From Desulfomicrobium macestii (GTDB taxonomy: Bacteria > Desulfobacterota > Desulfovibrionia > Desulfovibrionales > Desulfomicrobiaceae), in the NCBI RefSeq assembly GCF_014873765.1, contig NZ_JADBGG010000015.1, positions 40,697 to 104,696 of the forward strand: 64,000 nt of DNA. Reading direction: 5' to 3'. This document shows, in pieces, positions 7,590 to 17,193 of this stretch. The notes under the pieces are model-generated. The model searched no databases. It was not told where the DNA came from and worked only from the letters and a program-made list of their open reading frames with translations. How positions within the stretch are numbered: the stretch's first letter is position 1; each line of letters opens with the position of its first letter. The position numbers were made by a program, and so were the translations under genes.

Positions 7590-8690
7590 ATGGGACTGAG
7601 CATAGGCATCGTGGGCCTGCCCAACGTGGGCAAATCCACCCTCTTCAACGCGCTGACCAAGGCTCAAAACGCCGAAAGCGCCAACTACCCCTTCTGCACA
7701 ATTGAGCCCAACAAGGCCGTGGTTCCGGTGCCGGACCCGCGTCTGGCCAAGCTGCTGGAACTGGTGGGTTCCCAGAAGATCATCCAGGCCACGGTGGATT
7801 TCATCGACATCGCCGGGCTGGTCAAGGGCGCGAGCCAGGGTGAAGGCCTTGGCAACCAGTTTCTGGCCAACATCCGCGAATGCGACGCCATCCTGCACGT
7901 GGTGCGCTGCTTCGAAAATGACGACGTCATCCACGTGGACGGGTCCGTGGACCCCATCCGCGACATCGAGGTCATCGACACGGAGCTGATCCTGGCCGAC
8001 CTGCAGGCCGTGGAGCGCAAGGCCGAACGCCTGTCCAAGCAGATCAGGGCCGACAAGCGCCTCGCTCCGCAGCTGGACCTTCTGCAGAGGCTCACGGCCC
8101 ACCTGAACACGGGCAAGCCCGCCTCGGAAATGGAAGAGCTCAGGAGCGACCTGGGCGCGGAACTGCGCAAGGACCTGCTGCTGATCACCTTCAAGCCGGT
8201 CATCTTCGGTATGAACGTGGATGAGGCCGCCCTGGCCGAAGACAACCATTTCGTGACCAAGGTCCGGGAACTGGCCGCGGCTCGCGGTGCCTGTGCCGTG
8301 AAGATTTCGGCCCGCATCGAGGAAGAACTGGTCGGCCTGACTCCCGAGGAAGCGCAGGAATTCCTGGCCTCGTACGGAGTCAGCGAGTCGGGCCTGGATC
8401 TGGTCATTCGCACGGGCTACGAAATGCTCGGACTGTGCTCCTACTTCACGGCCGGCCCCAAGGAAGTGCGCGCCTGGACCATCCACCAGGGCTGCAAGGC
8501 TCCCCAGGGCGCAGGCGTGATCCACACGGACTTCGAGCGCGGCTTCATTCGGGCCGAGGTCATCGCCTATGACGACTACGTCAAGCACGGCTCCGAGGCC
8601 AAATGCCGCGCCGCCGGAGTGCTGCGGGTCGAAGGCAAGGAATACGTCCTCAAAGACGGCGACGTGGTGCATTTTCTCTTCAACGTCTAG
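7590..8690 (+). CDS. ychF: Redox-regulated ATPase YchF (Obg-related)
   Basis: The 366-residue protein has GLPNVGKSTLFNALT (9-23) as G1, DIAGLVKGASQGEGLGNQFL as G3, and the NKxE-variant region NVDE (FGMNVDE), the typical change that shifts YchF from GTP to ATP. A coiled-coil insertion follows, and the C-terminal TGS domain contains TAGPKEVRAWTIHQGCKAPQGAGVIHTDFERGFIRAEV. YchF binds ribosomes and responds to oxidative stress. AAGGAG precedes the start. It is monocistronic as far as seen. Confidence 0.97.
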   Translation: MGLSIGIVGLPNVGKSTLFNALTKAQNAESANYPFCTIEPNKAVVPVPDPRLAKLLELVGSQKIIQATVDFIDIAGLVKGASQGEGLGNQFLANIRECDAILHVVRCFENDDVIHVDGSVDPIRDIEVIDTELILADLQAVERKAERLSKQIRADKRLAPQLDLLQRLTAHLNTGKPASEMEELRSDLGAELRKDLLLITFKPVIFGMNVDEAALAEDNHFVTKVRELAAARGACAVKISARIEEELVGLTPEEAQEFLASYGVSESGLDLVIRTGYEMLGLCSYFTAGPKEVRAWTIHQGCKAPQGAGVIHTDFERGFIRAEVIAYDDYVKHGSEAKCRAAGVLRVEGKEYVLKDGDVVHFLFNV

Positions 8691-8882
8691 AAGATCGCCC
8701 AAAACCCGTTCCGGCCAGACGCAAGCCGATCTTGCAGGGTGAAATGCAGCCTTCTGCCCGATCCCTGCAAAAAAATTGGCGGGCAACGCAGTCCGGACCG
8801 GGTTTTGACCGGCCTCAAATTCCTTTTTTCAAGAATATTTCCAGCAACATGAATTCTCCAACCAGCTCCACGGGAGACGAAC

Positions 8883-9629
8883 ATGCTTGAAAACATCGAC
8901 GTCATCCTCTGCAAATCCAAGTATCCGGAAAATATCGGCTCCGTGGCCAGGGCCTGTCTGAACATGGGCTGCGGCCAGATCGTGCTGGTGGACCCATGGA
9001 ACTGGGACAAGGACAAGGCGCTGCCCCTGGCCACCCACCACGCGGGACACCTGCTGGAAAACATCCGCATCCACCAGACCCTGGCCGAGGCGCTGGCGCC
9101 CTATTCCTTTTCCTACGGCACAACGGCCAGAACAGGCGGATGGCGCCAGGCCATCCAGACCCCGGAGGAGGCGGCCCCGCGCATTGTCGAGCAACGCAAC
9201 GCAGGGGGCAGGATCGCCATCGTCTTCGGCCCCGAGGACAAGGGCCTGACCAACGAGGAGACCGATCTCTGCAACCAGCTCCTGACCATCCCCACCACCG
9301 ACAACCTGACCTCCCTGAACCTGAGCCAGGCGGTCATGGTCGTGCTCTACGAATGCTTCAAGAAATCCCTGACCAAGCCCTTCAAGGTGGCGGGAGCCCC
9401 CAAGGATCGCTACATCAACAACGAAGAGCGGGAAGTCCTCTTCAACCAACTGCGCGAGACCCTGATCGAGATCGATTTCCTGAACAAGGACAACCCCGAA
9501 TATTTCATGCTACCCCTGAAGCGCTTCTTCAACCGCATCAACCCGCGCCTGAACGAATACAACCTGCTGATGGGCCTGTGTCGCCAGATGCGAAGAATCG
9601 TGGCCGTCGCCAAGGACCGGAAGGCGTAG
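8883..9629 (+). CDS. trmJ: SpoU/TrmH-family RNA 2'-O-methyltransferase, TrmJ-like
   Basis: The 248-residue protein has the SPOUT order: N-terminal KSKYPENIGSVARACLNMG (12-30), IAIVFGPEDKGLTNEE and LTSLNLSQAVMVVLYE, which build the trefoil knot that binds SAM. The length and the C-terminal helical extension fit TrmJ, which methylates position 32 of tRNA. The stop codon lies inside a perfect 12-bp hairpin. Assignment to TrmJ rather than another SpoU member is by similarity of layout. Confidence 0.88.
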   Translation: MLENIDVILCKSKYPENIGSVARACLNMGCGQIVLVDPWNWDKDKALPLATHHAGHLLENIRIHQTLAEALAPYSFSYGTTARTGGWRQAIQTPEEAAPRIVEQRNAGGRIAIVFGPEDKGLTNEETDLCNQLLTIPTTDNLTSLNLSQAVMVVLYECFKKSLTKPFKVAGAPKDRYINNEEREVLFNQLRETLIEIDFLNKDNPEYFMLPLKRFFNRINPRLNEYNLLMGLCRQMRRIVAVAKDRKA

Positions 9630-9655
9630 GGGCGAACCTGCGTGTTCGCCCCTAC
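9626..9655. repeat. Perfect 12-bp palindromic hairpin overlapping the trmJ stop
   Basis: GTAGGGGCGAAC (9626-9637) and GTTCGCCCCTAC (9644-9655) enclose CTGCGT. The stem begins inside the TAG stop. No T-run follows, so it is more like a REP-type extragenic palindrome than a classic terminator, though it could protect the mRNA 3' end. Confidence 0.75.
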
Positions 9656-9741
9656 GGCGTCATTGTATGGCCGTACATGGCTGATCATGATTTCATTCGG
9701 GCTAAAAAATTTTCGCCTCCCCCTTGCCATCTCCGCACAAG

Positions 9742-9763
9742 TTCTGTACAGAATATCGTACAT
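9742..9763 (+). promoter_or_regulatory. Probable YefM-YoeB operator (TGTACA palindrome)
   Basis: TTCTGTACAGAA (9742-9753) is a perfect 12-bp palindrome with a TGTACA core, followed by a half-like CGTACAT (9757-9763), 14 nt before the yefM ATG. In E. coli, YefM-YoeB is known to bind a long palindrome plus a short repeat, both with TGTACA cores, so the arrangement matches a conserved autoregulatory operator. Confidence 0.7.
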
Positions 9764-9776
9764 ATGGAGACAACTA

Positions 9777-10028
9777 ATGGACGCCATCACCTATACCAAC
9801 GCCCGCGCTAATCTGGCCCAGACCATGACCCAGGTCTGTGAGGACCACGCACCGATCATCATCACCCGGGGCAATGACCAGTCGGTGGTCATGATGTCGC
9901 TGGAGGATTACACGGCCCTGGAAGAAACAGCCTACCTCCTGCGCAGCCCCAAAAACGCGGTGCGCCTGCTCAAGGCCATTTCCGAACTCGAATCCGGTCA
10001 GGGCCTGGAAAGAGCATTGGCGGAATGA
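9777..10028 (+). CDS. yefM: YefM/Phd-family antitoxin
   Basis: The 83-residue protein starts MDAITYTNARANLAQTM and has the DNA-binding fold NARANLAQTMTQVCEDHAPIIITRGNDQSVVMMSLEDYTALEET typical of YefM, followed by a C-terminal toxin-binding tail with YLLRSPKNAVRLLKAI. GGAGA at 9766-9770 supports the start at 9777. Its stop overlaps the toxin start by four bases. It neutralises YoeB and represses its own operon through the TGTACA operator just upstream. Confidence 0.93.
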   Translation: MDAITYTNARANLAQTMTQVCEDHAPIIITRGNDQSVVMMSLEDYTALEETAYLLRSPKNAVRLLKAISELESGQGLERALAE

Positions 10029-10279
10029 AACTCATCTTCTCCGAAACCGCCTGGGAGGATTACCTCTACTGGCAGAAGACGGACGCAAAGACCCTGGCCC
10101 GGATCAACCAGCTCATCCGCGAAGCCTCCCGCCAGCCGTTCACCGGTATCGGCAAGCCCGAGCCCCTCAAACACGCCCTCAAAGGGTACTGGTCCCGCAG
10201 GATCAACGACGAGCACCGCTTCGTCTACAAGGCTACGGATGAAGCACTGCTCATCGCCCAGCTTCGCTACCATTATTAG
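10025..10279 (+). CDS. yoeB: YoeB/Txe-family mRNA interferase toxin
   Basis: The 84-residue product shows the full YoeB pattern: MKLIFSETAWEDYLYWQKTD, IREASRQPFTGIGKPEPLKH, then YWSRRINDEHRFVYK and a C-terminal QLRYHY. The conserved E, R, H and Y of this tail form the RNase active site of the RelE-like fold. It cleaves mRNA at the ribosomal A-site. Translation is coupled to yefM by an ATGA overlap. Confidence 0.95.
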   Translation: MKLIFSETAWEDYLYWQKTDAKTLARINQLIREASRQPFTGIGKPEPLKHALKGYWSRRINDEHRFVYKATDEALLIAQLRYHY

Positions 10280-10384
10280 GGGCCAATCATACACGCATCG
10301 CCTATGATCCGCTTTTTTGTACGGGTGAAAATTTTTCGCCCACGATCCACCGCCATGGCATCCACGCGTCATCCGTGATTCGAA

Positions 10385-11839
10385 TTATCCCCCCCCCATC
10401 GCCACACCCAACCGTCGGACACCCTCTTCGATCACGGACTCCGTGTTGGAGGCAAAATTCAGACGCATGCCGCCCTCGCCCTCTGCCGGATCCAGAAAGA
10501 AATTTCCCCCCGGCGCGAAGATCACGCCTTCCCCGCAGGCCTTGGGCAGCAGGTCCGAGGCCTTCATTCCTTCCGGCAATCGCAGCCAGACGAACAGCCC
10601 CCCCTTGGGCCGTGTCCAGCTCGTGCATTCCGGCATGTGCCTCGCAAGGGCCGCGAGCATGGCGTCCCGGCGACGTCGGTAGAGTGTGCAGGAACGTTGC
10701 AGGTGGGCGTGATAACGGCCCACGGACACGTAATCCTTGAGCGCCCGCTGGATCAGGTTGCAGGTGGCCAGGTCGTGGCAGCGCTTGGAGCGCAGCAGGT
10801 GGGCGTAGACCGGGCCGTCGGCCACCACGAAGCCGACGCGCAGGCCCGGGATGAGCATCTTGGAGAAGGTGCTCATGTAGATGACGCGGCCGTCGGGATC
10901 GAGGGACTTGAGGGTGGGCTGGGCGCGGCCCTCGTAGCGGATGTCTCCGACATAGTCGTCTTCGAGGATGGGCACGTCGAAACGCCCGGCCAGGCTGATG
11001 AGCTGCCTGCGGCGCTGGCCGTCCAGACATGCGCCGGTGGGGTTGTGGAAATTGGGGATGGTGTAGATGAGGCCCGGCCGATGACGGGACAGAACCGCCT
11101 CCAGCTCCCGCATGTCCATGCCTTCCTCGTCCACGCCGACAGTCAGGATGCGCAGGCCCCGGGCGCGGAACACGTCCAGGGCCCCGGCGTAGGTCGGGCC
11201 TTCGACCACGACGGCCTCGCCGGGTGACAGGATGAGCCCCGTGACCAGGGACAGGGCCTGCTGCGAACCGGCCGTGATCAGAATGCTCTCGGCGTCCGTC
11301 TGGATGCCCTGGCTGGCCAGCACCTGGGCCAGGGTGGCGCGCAGCGGCCGGTATCCGGCGATCTCCCCGTACTCCACGGAGGCCACTCCGTCCCGGCGCA
11401 TGACCTGACTCAGGAGCTTGCGAAACTCGTCCATGGGAAACAGGCGCGGGTCGCACGCACCGCCATCCAGCGCGATCCAGTCCGTTTTCCGGCTGACCTC
11501 CGGCAGATAGGCGCTCATGGCCTCGCAGCCGCCGTAAGAGAGACGTCCCTGCCATGCGGGCCAGCCGCCGGACAGGGGAGGATTCCTGGCCTCGCCGGGA
11601 GCATGGGGGAGCACGTAGAAGCCGCTGCCCTGCCGGGAAGTGATGAGCCCCTCGGCCATGAGCTCGGCGTAGGCGCTCTCCACCGTGCCGCGACTGACCC
11701 CCAGATTCGCGGCCAGGCTCCGGACCGCCGGCAGGCGGATGCCCGGGCGCAGATTCTCGGTCAGGATGCTGTTTCGAAAATGTCCGCTGATCTGCACGTA
11801 GACGGGTTCCCGGGATTCAAAATCAAGAGCCAGGCGCAT
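10385..11839 (-). CDS. MocR-type regulator (GntR HTH fused to aminotransferase-like domain)
   Basis: The product is 484 residues. Residues about 10-75 are a GntR winged helix (PVYVQISGHFRNSI, LPAVRSLAANLGVSRGTVESAYAEL, QGSGFYV). Residues about 110-484 are a fold-type I aminotransferase-like domain with PNFHNPTG, EDDYVGDIRYEG and the PLP-lysine region MSTFSKMLIPGLRVGF. MocR proteins sense PLP or an amino-compound adduct and control a neighbouring gene. The divergent EamA exporter 111 bp away is the likely target. The intergenic DNA holds TGGAC/GTCCA arms at 11859-11870. Confidence 0.92.
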   Translation of the reverse strand: MRLALDFESREPVYVQISGHFRNSILTENLRPGIRLPAVRSLAANLGVSRGTVESAYAELMAEGLITSRQGSGFYVLPHAPGEARNPPLSGGWPAWQGRLSYGGCEAMSAYLPEVSRKTDWIALDGGACDPRLFPMDEFRKLLSQVMRRDGVASVEYGEIAGYRPLRATLAQVLASQGIQTDAESILITAGSQQALSLVTGLILSPGEAVVVEGPTYAGALDVFRARGLRILTVGVDEEGMDMRELEAVLSRHRPGLIYTIPNFHNPTGACLDGQRRRQLISLAGRFDVPILEDDYVGDIRYEGRAQPTLKSLDPDGRVIYMSTFSKMLIPGLRVGFVVADGPVYAHLLRSKRCHDLATCNLIQRALKDYVSVGRYHAHLQRSCTLYRRRRDAMLAALARHMPECTSWTRPKGGLFVWLRLPEGMKASDLLPKACGEGVIFAPGGNFFLDPAEGEGGMRLNFASNTESVIEEGVRRLGVAMGGG

Positions 11840-11852
11840 GTCTTCCCTCCTG

Positions 11853-11922
11853 CCAAATTGGACTGGTCCATTTTATTCAAAATTGCCCCTTACGGCGGGG
11901 CCAATTTGCAACTAGACCAGCT
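11853..11922. promoter_or_regulatory. Candidate MocR operator in the divergent intergenic region
   Basis: TGGAC-TG-GTCCA (11859-11870) is a near-palindrome, and CTAGACCAG (11912-11920) repeats the CTGGTC half in inverted orientation. Both are embedded in similar CCAAATTG/CCAATTTG flanks. Known PdxR/TauR-type MocR sites contain CTGGAC-like boxes, so these repeats are reasonable binding sites; this is inference. Confidence 0.5.
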
Positions 11923-11950
11923 TCACATTCAGCACAAGAAGGAGCATCCC

Positions 11951-12901
11951 ATGGCCATGTCCCGTTCCGCCCAAGGCTTCAGCGCCGCTCTCGCCAGCGC
12001 CGTGTTCCTGTCCACGACCTCCATCTTCATCCGCCATCTGGTCATGAATTTCGACATGCCGCCGCTCGTCCTGGCCTGCTGGCGCAACATCATCGTGGTC
12101 GCGACCCTTGTGCCCCTCATGCTTCTCTTCGATCGCGGACTGCTGCGCGTCGACAAGGTCCACATCCCCTTCCTGGCCATTTTCGGGGTCATGCTGGCCG
12201 GCTTCAACGGCCTGTGGGCCATCTCGGTGGCGCAAAACGGGGCGGCCGTGGCCACGGTCATGGTTTACTGCTCCGTGGCCTACACCGCCATTCTGGGCTG
12301 GAAATTCATGGGCGAGAGTCTTGGAGCGCTCAAATTCACGGCCATCGCCCTGTGTCTCGGCGGATGCGCACTCATCAGCGGAGCGCTGAGCGCCTCGGCC
12401 TGGCAGAGCAATCTGGCGGGCGTCATCGCAGGGCTGCTGACGGGTTTGTGCTACACAGCCTACAGCCTGATGGGACGGATGACCTCGACGCGAGGCATCT
12501 CGCCCTGGACCACCCTCCTCTACATCTTCGCGTTCGCGGGGGTGTTCCTCTTCCTGGCCAATCTTACCGGCGGATGGGTTCCCGGTTCGGCGACCACCCC
12601 CGGAGACATGTTCTGGCTCGGCTCCAGCGTGGAAGGCTGGACCGTGATGATCCTGCTGGGGGCCATCCCCACGGTGGGCGGTTATGGGTTCTACAACGTC
12701 AGCCTGTCCCTGCTGGATGCCAGCGTGGCCAACATCATCGTCTCCCTGGAACCCCTCTTCACCGCCGTCTTCGCCTTCTTCCTGCTGGGCGAAACCCTGA
12801 CCCCGGTCCAGCTTCTGGGCAGCGCCCTGCTGCTCTCGGGCATGGCGGCCATCAAGCTCGGCGACCTGCGCCGCCCCCTGCCCGTGCCCCAGGAAGCATG
12901 A
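11951..12901 (+). CDS. EamA/DMT-family transporter
   Basis: The 316-residue protein has about ten predicted membrane helices in two EamA repeats; recognisable segments are FSAALASAVFLSTTSIFIR, AVATVMVYCSVAYTAILGW and the second-repeat VANIIVSLEPLFTAVFAFF. DMT proteins export amino acids or metabolites across the inner membrane. AAGGAG precedes ATG 11951. It is divergent from a MocR regulator, a pairing commonly seen for amino acid or amine exporters. The substrate is unknown. The TGA lies at the base of a hairpin. Confidence 0.92.
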   Translation: MAMSRSAQGFSAALASAVFLSTTSIFIRHLVMNFDMPPLVLACWRNIIVVATLVPLMLLFDRGLLRVDKVHIPFLAIFGVMLAGFNGLWAISVAQNGAAVATVMVYCSVAYTAILGWKFMGESLGALKFTAIALCLGGCALISGALSASAWQSNLAGVIAGLLTGLCYTAYSLMGRMTSTRGISPWTTLLYIFAFAGVFLFLANLTGGWVPGSATTPGDMFWLGSSVEGWTVMILLGAIPTVGGYGFYNVSLSLLDASVANIIVSLEPLFTAVFAFFLLGETLTPVQLLGSALLLSGMAAIKLGDLRRPLPVPQEA

Positions 12902-12926
12902 AGCCCCGGGAACAGACGGGGCTTCA
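12899..12926 (+). terminator. Hairpin at the end of the DMT gene
   Basis: TGAAGCCCCG (12899-12908) pairs perfectly with CGGGGCTTCA (12917-12926) around an 8-nt loop; the stem starts at the stop codon. No T-run follows, so termination is plausible but not certain. Confidence 0.5.
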
Positions 12927-12973
12927 TGCGGATTCAGATGTCATGATCCGGGGAACGTAAAGCCGGGGAAGGG

Positions 12974-13612
12974 CTAGCGTTCCTCGGCTTCCTTGCGCAC
13001 CCTGCGGATCAGATCGGCCATGTTTTTCACATCCGTGACCTTCCAGTATCCTTCGGGCTGAAGCCTCAGATCCAGCTGCACCGGATAGCTGCGCTCGCTG
13101 CCGTGATCGTACACCGTCGCCTGGGCCGTGGCCGTGTCACCCTTGGCCGGATTCACGCGCACGCCCCGCAGCTCCTTGCGGGCAGTGGAAGCGTCGGCGA
13201 AGAGGACCGCCAAAAGGCCGCCGTCGGGCAACACCGCCTCCTTCGAAGGTCTTCCGGAGAAATCTCCCGAGGCCACGCCCCGGATCACGAATTTTCTGGT
13301 CTCTTCCACGAGCATCATCTTCATGGGCCCGGCCGCCGCCGAACCGGATTCCCGCGACAGCCCTCCCGAAAGCATTTCCATGAGCGGATCCCCCTCGCCT
13401 CCCGGAGGGTTGGCCGCGTAGTCGGCCACAAAACGGTCCACGCCGCGGGTTATGATGCCGCGCAGGTCGACATATTTTTCAAGCAGCACGTGATCGTTGG
13501 TGTCGATGGCGCGCTGAACGTTGGCCAGGCTCATGGCCAGGGGTTCCGCCGCCAAGGCGCCGCCCGCCCAAAAGACAAGAATCATTACAATATAGCATCT
13601 GCATCGAACCAT
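12974..13612 (-). CDS. Secreted DUF2939-like protein
   Basis: The 212-residue product starts with a signal peptide (MVRCRCYIVMILVFWAGGALAA). The mature part opens LAMSLANVQRAIDTNDHVLLEKYVDLRGI and ends with a strand-rich domain carrying YPVQLDLRLQPEGYWKVTDVKN. The helical pair followed by a NTF2-like strand pattern resembles DUF2939 proteins, whose function is unknown. The start at 13612 follows AAGGAG; a longer frame upstream is rejected because it would bury the signal peptide. Periplasmic location is likely. No operon partner is obvious. Confidence 0.7.
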   Translation of the reverse strand: MVRCRCYIVMILVFWAGGALAAEPLAMSLANVQRAIDTNDHVLLEKYVDLRGIITRGVDRFVADYAANPPGGEGDPLMEMLSGGLSRESGSAAAGPMKMMLVEETRKFVIRGVASGDFSGRPSKEAVLPDGGLLAVLFADASTARKELRGVRVNPAKGDTATAQATVYDHGSERSYPVQLDLRLQPEGYWKVTDVKNMADLIRRVRKEAEER

Positions 13613-13896
13613 GGGGTTTTCTCCTTGTGTTGTGTGGCATCTATGCCAAGCACAACCCGGCCGTCCACAACCAAGCACGTCTGAAAACCGGAAAGTCGCC
13701 ACGTGACCCAAGGCCGGCTTGCGGCCATCGCATCCGAAGTTCCGGGCCTTGCCGGCAACGCAAAGCCATGTAAAAAGCCCCCACACGAAAACCCTTGGCG
13801 CAGAGGCTTTGATCACTGCTCTCAAGCAAGGCGCGTGATCGCGCCATGACGGGAGTAAATCAATGAAATCCGGTCATCCCGGCGTTACGCGAAACA

Positions 13897-14136
13897 TCAG
13901 GCCTTCTTGACCTCCAAGGCATCCTCGAAAAATGCGGTCAGCGCGAAATTCCTGCCGCCGATGTTCACCGTCTCGCTCTGGTTGGGAAACAGTTCGAATG
14001 TCGGCTCAAAGCTGCTGCCGATGAAAATCGCCTTGGCTTCACCGTTGCTCTCCCAGCGCACCTCGTTGCCGTCATCCAAAACAAGCAGTTCACCATCGTG
14101 CACCCGAACAGGCAGATCTTTTTCTGAATACTGCAT
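13897..14136 (-). CDS. Small protein of unknown function
   Basis: A 79-residue acidic protein from ATG 14136, preceded by GGAGGTGCTCA. It contains VHDGELLVLDDGNEVRWES, a beta-rich pattern, and ends EDALEVKKA. No signal peptide, membrane segment or cysteine cluster is present. I do not recognise the family. The good ribosome site and protein-like composition support a real gene. It is divergent from prfC. Confidence 0.6.
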   Translation of the reverse strand: MQYSEKDLPVRVHDGELLVLDDGNEVRWESNGEAKAIFIGSSFEPTFELFPNQSETVNIGGRNFALTAFFEDALEVKKA

Positions 14137-14328
14137 TGAGCACCTCCATAACTGGTTGAATGGTCGAACACTATTTTGGTTCAACATACCAGAGCGGGGG
14201 GCAGGGTCAAGGGTGCATCCGCATTTTCGCCAATTTGAAAGCCATGGCGGGTTCCTTGACTGTTCCCATGATCGCGCCTACTGCCTCCTAGGCCCTGAAG
14301 GCAGGGTTACACAGCATTTGGAGAGTCT

Positions 14329-15924
<1,596 letters not shown>

Positions 15925-15940
15925 ACTCGGCTGGCGACCC

Positions 15941-16831
15941 ATGGCTTTATTATTTGCTTTTCTTCTTCTGCTTCTGCTTCCCGGCGAGGCGCTGGCCTGG
16001 GGGCCGGGGGTGCACATGGCCATCGGCAACCATGTCCTGACCCATCTGCACCTTCTCGCCCCGGCGGTAGCCGCCGTGCTGACGGCCCACCCCGAGCAGT
16101 TCCTGTACGGATGCCTGTCGGCCGATATTTTCATCGGCAAGGGCAGCAAATTCACGCCCTCCCATTCCCACAACTGGGACACGGGCAAGGCCCTCTTGCG
16201 CCAGGCCGAAGACGGAAAGGCCCAGGCCTACGCCTATGGCTACCTGTCCCATCTGGCCGCCGACGTCATCGCGCACAACTATCTGGTCCCGAACATGCTC
16301 GGCTTCTCCGCCGGACGTGGCAAATTCGCCCACACCTATGTGGAGATGCTGGCCGACCTGCAGGTCGAATGGCCCCGCAAACAGGCCTCGCGCATCTTTC
16401 GCATCCCGCATCCCGAGGCCGACGATTCCCTGGTCCTGACCATGGGACAGAAAAAATTGCCCTTCAGCATCAAAAAACGCATCTTCCGCCAAAGCCTGCA
16501 TCTGGTGGAGGAAAAATCCTACAAACGCTCCCTGCGCATGTTCCAGAGTTTTCTGCCCTTTGCCCGCAAGAAGGCGTTCATCGCCGAAGCCATCGCCCAT
16601 GCCCAGAATCTGGTCATGGATCTGCTCAGAAATCCGCAACGCTCGCCGGTGCTGGAGTGCGACCCCATCGGCAGCCAGAACCTGGACCAGGTGCGCAGAT
16701 TCCAGCGCAAGCAGCGCTCCTATTACACCGCACGCGGTGAAGGCATCATTTTTCCCATGGACACCCGTCTTGAACCCTGTCTGCAAGTTTTCGGAGGCAC
16801 CGATGACCGATTTTCTCAATTTTCTGAGTGA
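15941..16831 (+). CDS. Zinc-dependent phospholipase C-like protein
   Basis: The 296-residue protein begins with a hydrophobic leader ending GEALA, so W20 becomes the mature N-terminus as in zinc-dependent phospholipase C, where the N-terminal Trp ligates zinc. Further candidate ligands are H25, H75/H77 and D80 (HSHNWD), and H104, D108 and H112 in YLSHLAADVIAHNY. The family is Zn_dep_PLPC. The C-terminal half is basic and helical. A short unknown gene overlaps its last 29 nt. Substrate is untested; related deltaproteobacterial proteins are annotated only by this fold. Confidence 0.8.
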   Translation: MALLFAFLLLLLLPGEALAWGPGVHMAIGNHVLTHLHLLAPAVAAVLTAHPEQFLYGCLSADIFIGKGSKFTPSHSHNWDTGKALLRQAEDGKAQAYAYGYLSHLAADVIAHNYLVPNMLGFSAGRGKFAHTYVEMLADLQVEWPRKQASRIFRIPHPEADDSLVLTMGQKKLPFSIKKRIFRQSLHLVEEKSYKRSLRMFQSFLPFARKKAFIAEAIAHAQNLVMDLLRNPQRSPVLECDPIGSQNLDQVRRFQRKQRSYYTARGEGIIFPMDTRLEPCLQVFGGTDDRFSQFSE

Positions 16832-17162
16832 TCAGATCCGGCAAGTGCGGAACATCGAAAGCACCGCGCACGACCTGCTGCACAATGCGGGCGACGATGC
16901 CGGATATCGCGAGGCCATGCATCGCAAGGCGGAACTGCTGGCCAACCTGTCCGCCAACGCGGCCCCTTTTCTTGATGCGCTGAGCCTTGAACGGCGTCCC
17001 ATGATCGAACACAAGCTGGACATGTTTTCCCAAAGCGCGCGGCGCAGCCTGGACATAGGCAGCGTCTTCTACATGTCCGCGCTGCTCTACCCGGACGACC
17101 ACAAACCAGGAGAGCCCAACACCCTCGAACTCTGGCTTGCGGAACTCGAGCGGTCCAAATAA
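16803..17162 (+). CDS. Small helical protein of unknown function
   Basis: The 119-residue, mostly helical product starts MTDFLNFLSDQIRQVRNIES and ends LWLAELERSK. It has no cysteine, signal or membrane segment. The start lies inside the end of the phospholipase-like gene (29-nt overlap), with GGAGGCACCG directly upstream, which supports coupled expression. A chaperone or regulatory partner of the upstream protein is possible but not shown. Confidence 0.7.
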   Translation: MTDFLNFLSDQIRQVRNIESTAHDLLHNAGDDAGYREAMHRKAELLANLSANAAPFLDALSLERRPMIEHKLDMFSQSARRSLDIGSVFYMSALLYPDDHKPGEPNTLELWLAELERSK

Positions 17163-17193
17163 AACCAGTAACCTTAAATCCACAGGAAACATC

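Noticed and set aside
8732..8770. TTGCAGGG/CCCTGCAA inverted repeat after ychF as a terminator
   Set aside because: The loop is 23 nt and the stem is followed by an A-run, not a T-run, in the direction of ychF.
7140..8786. 548-codon minus-strand frame covering YchF
   Set aside because: It runs antisense to a perfect YchF and across the decayed higB in a different frame.
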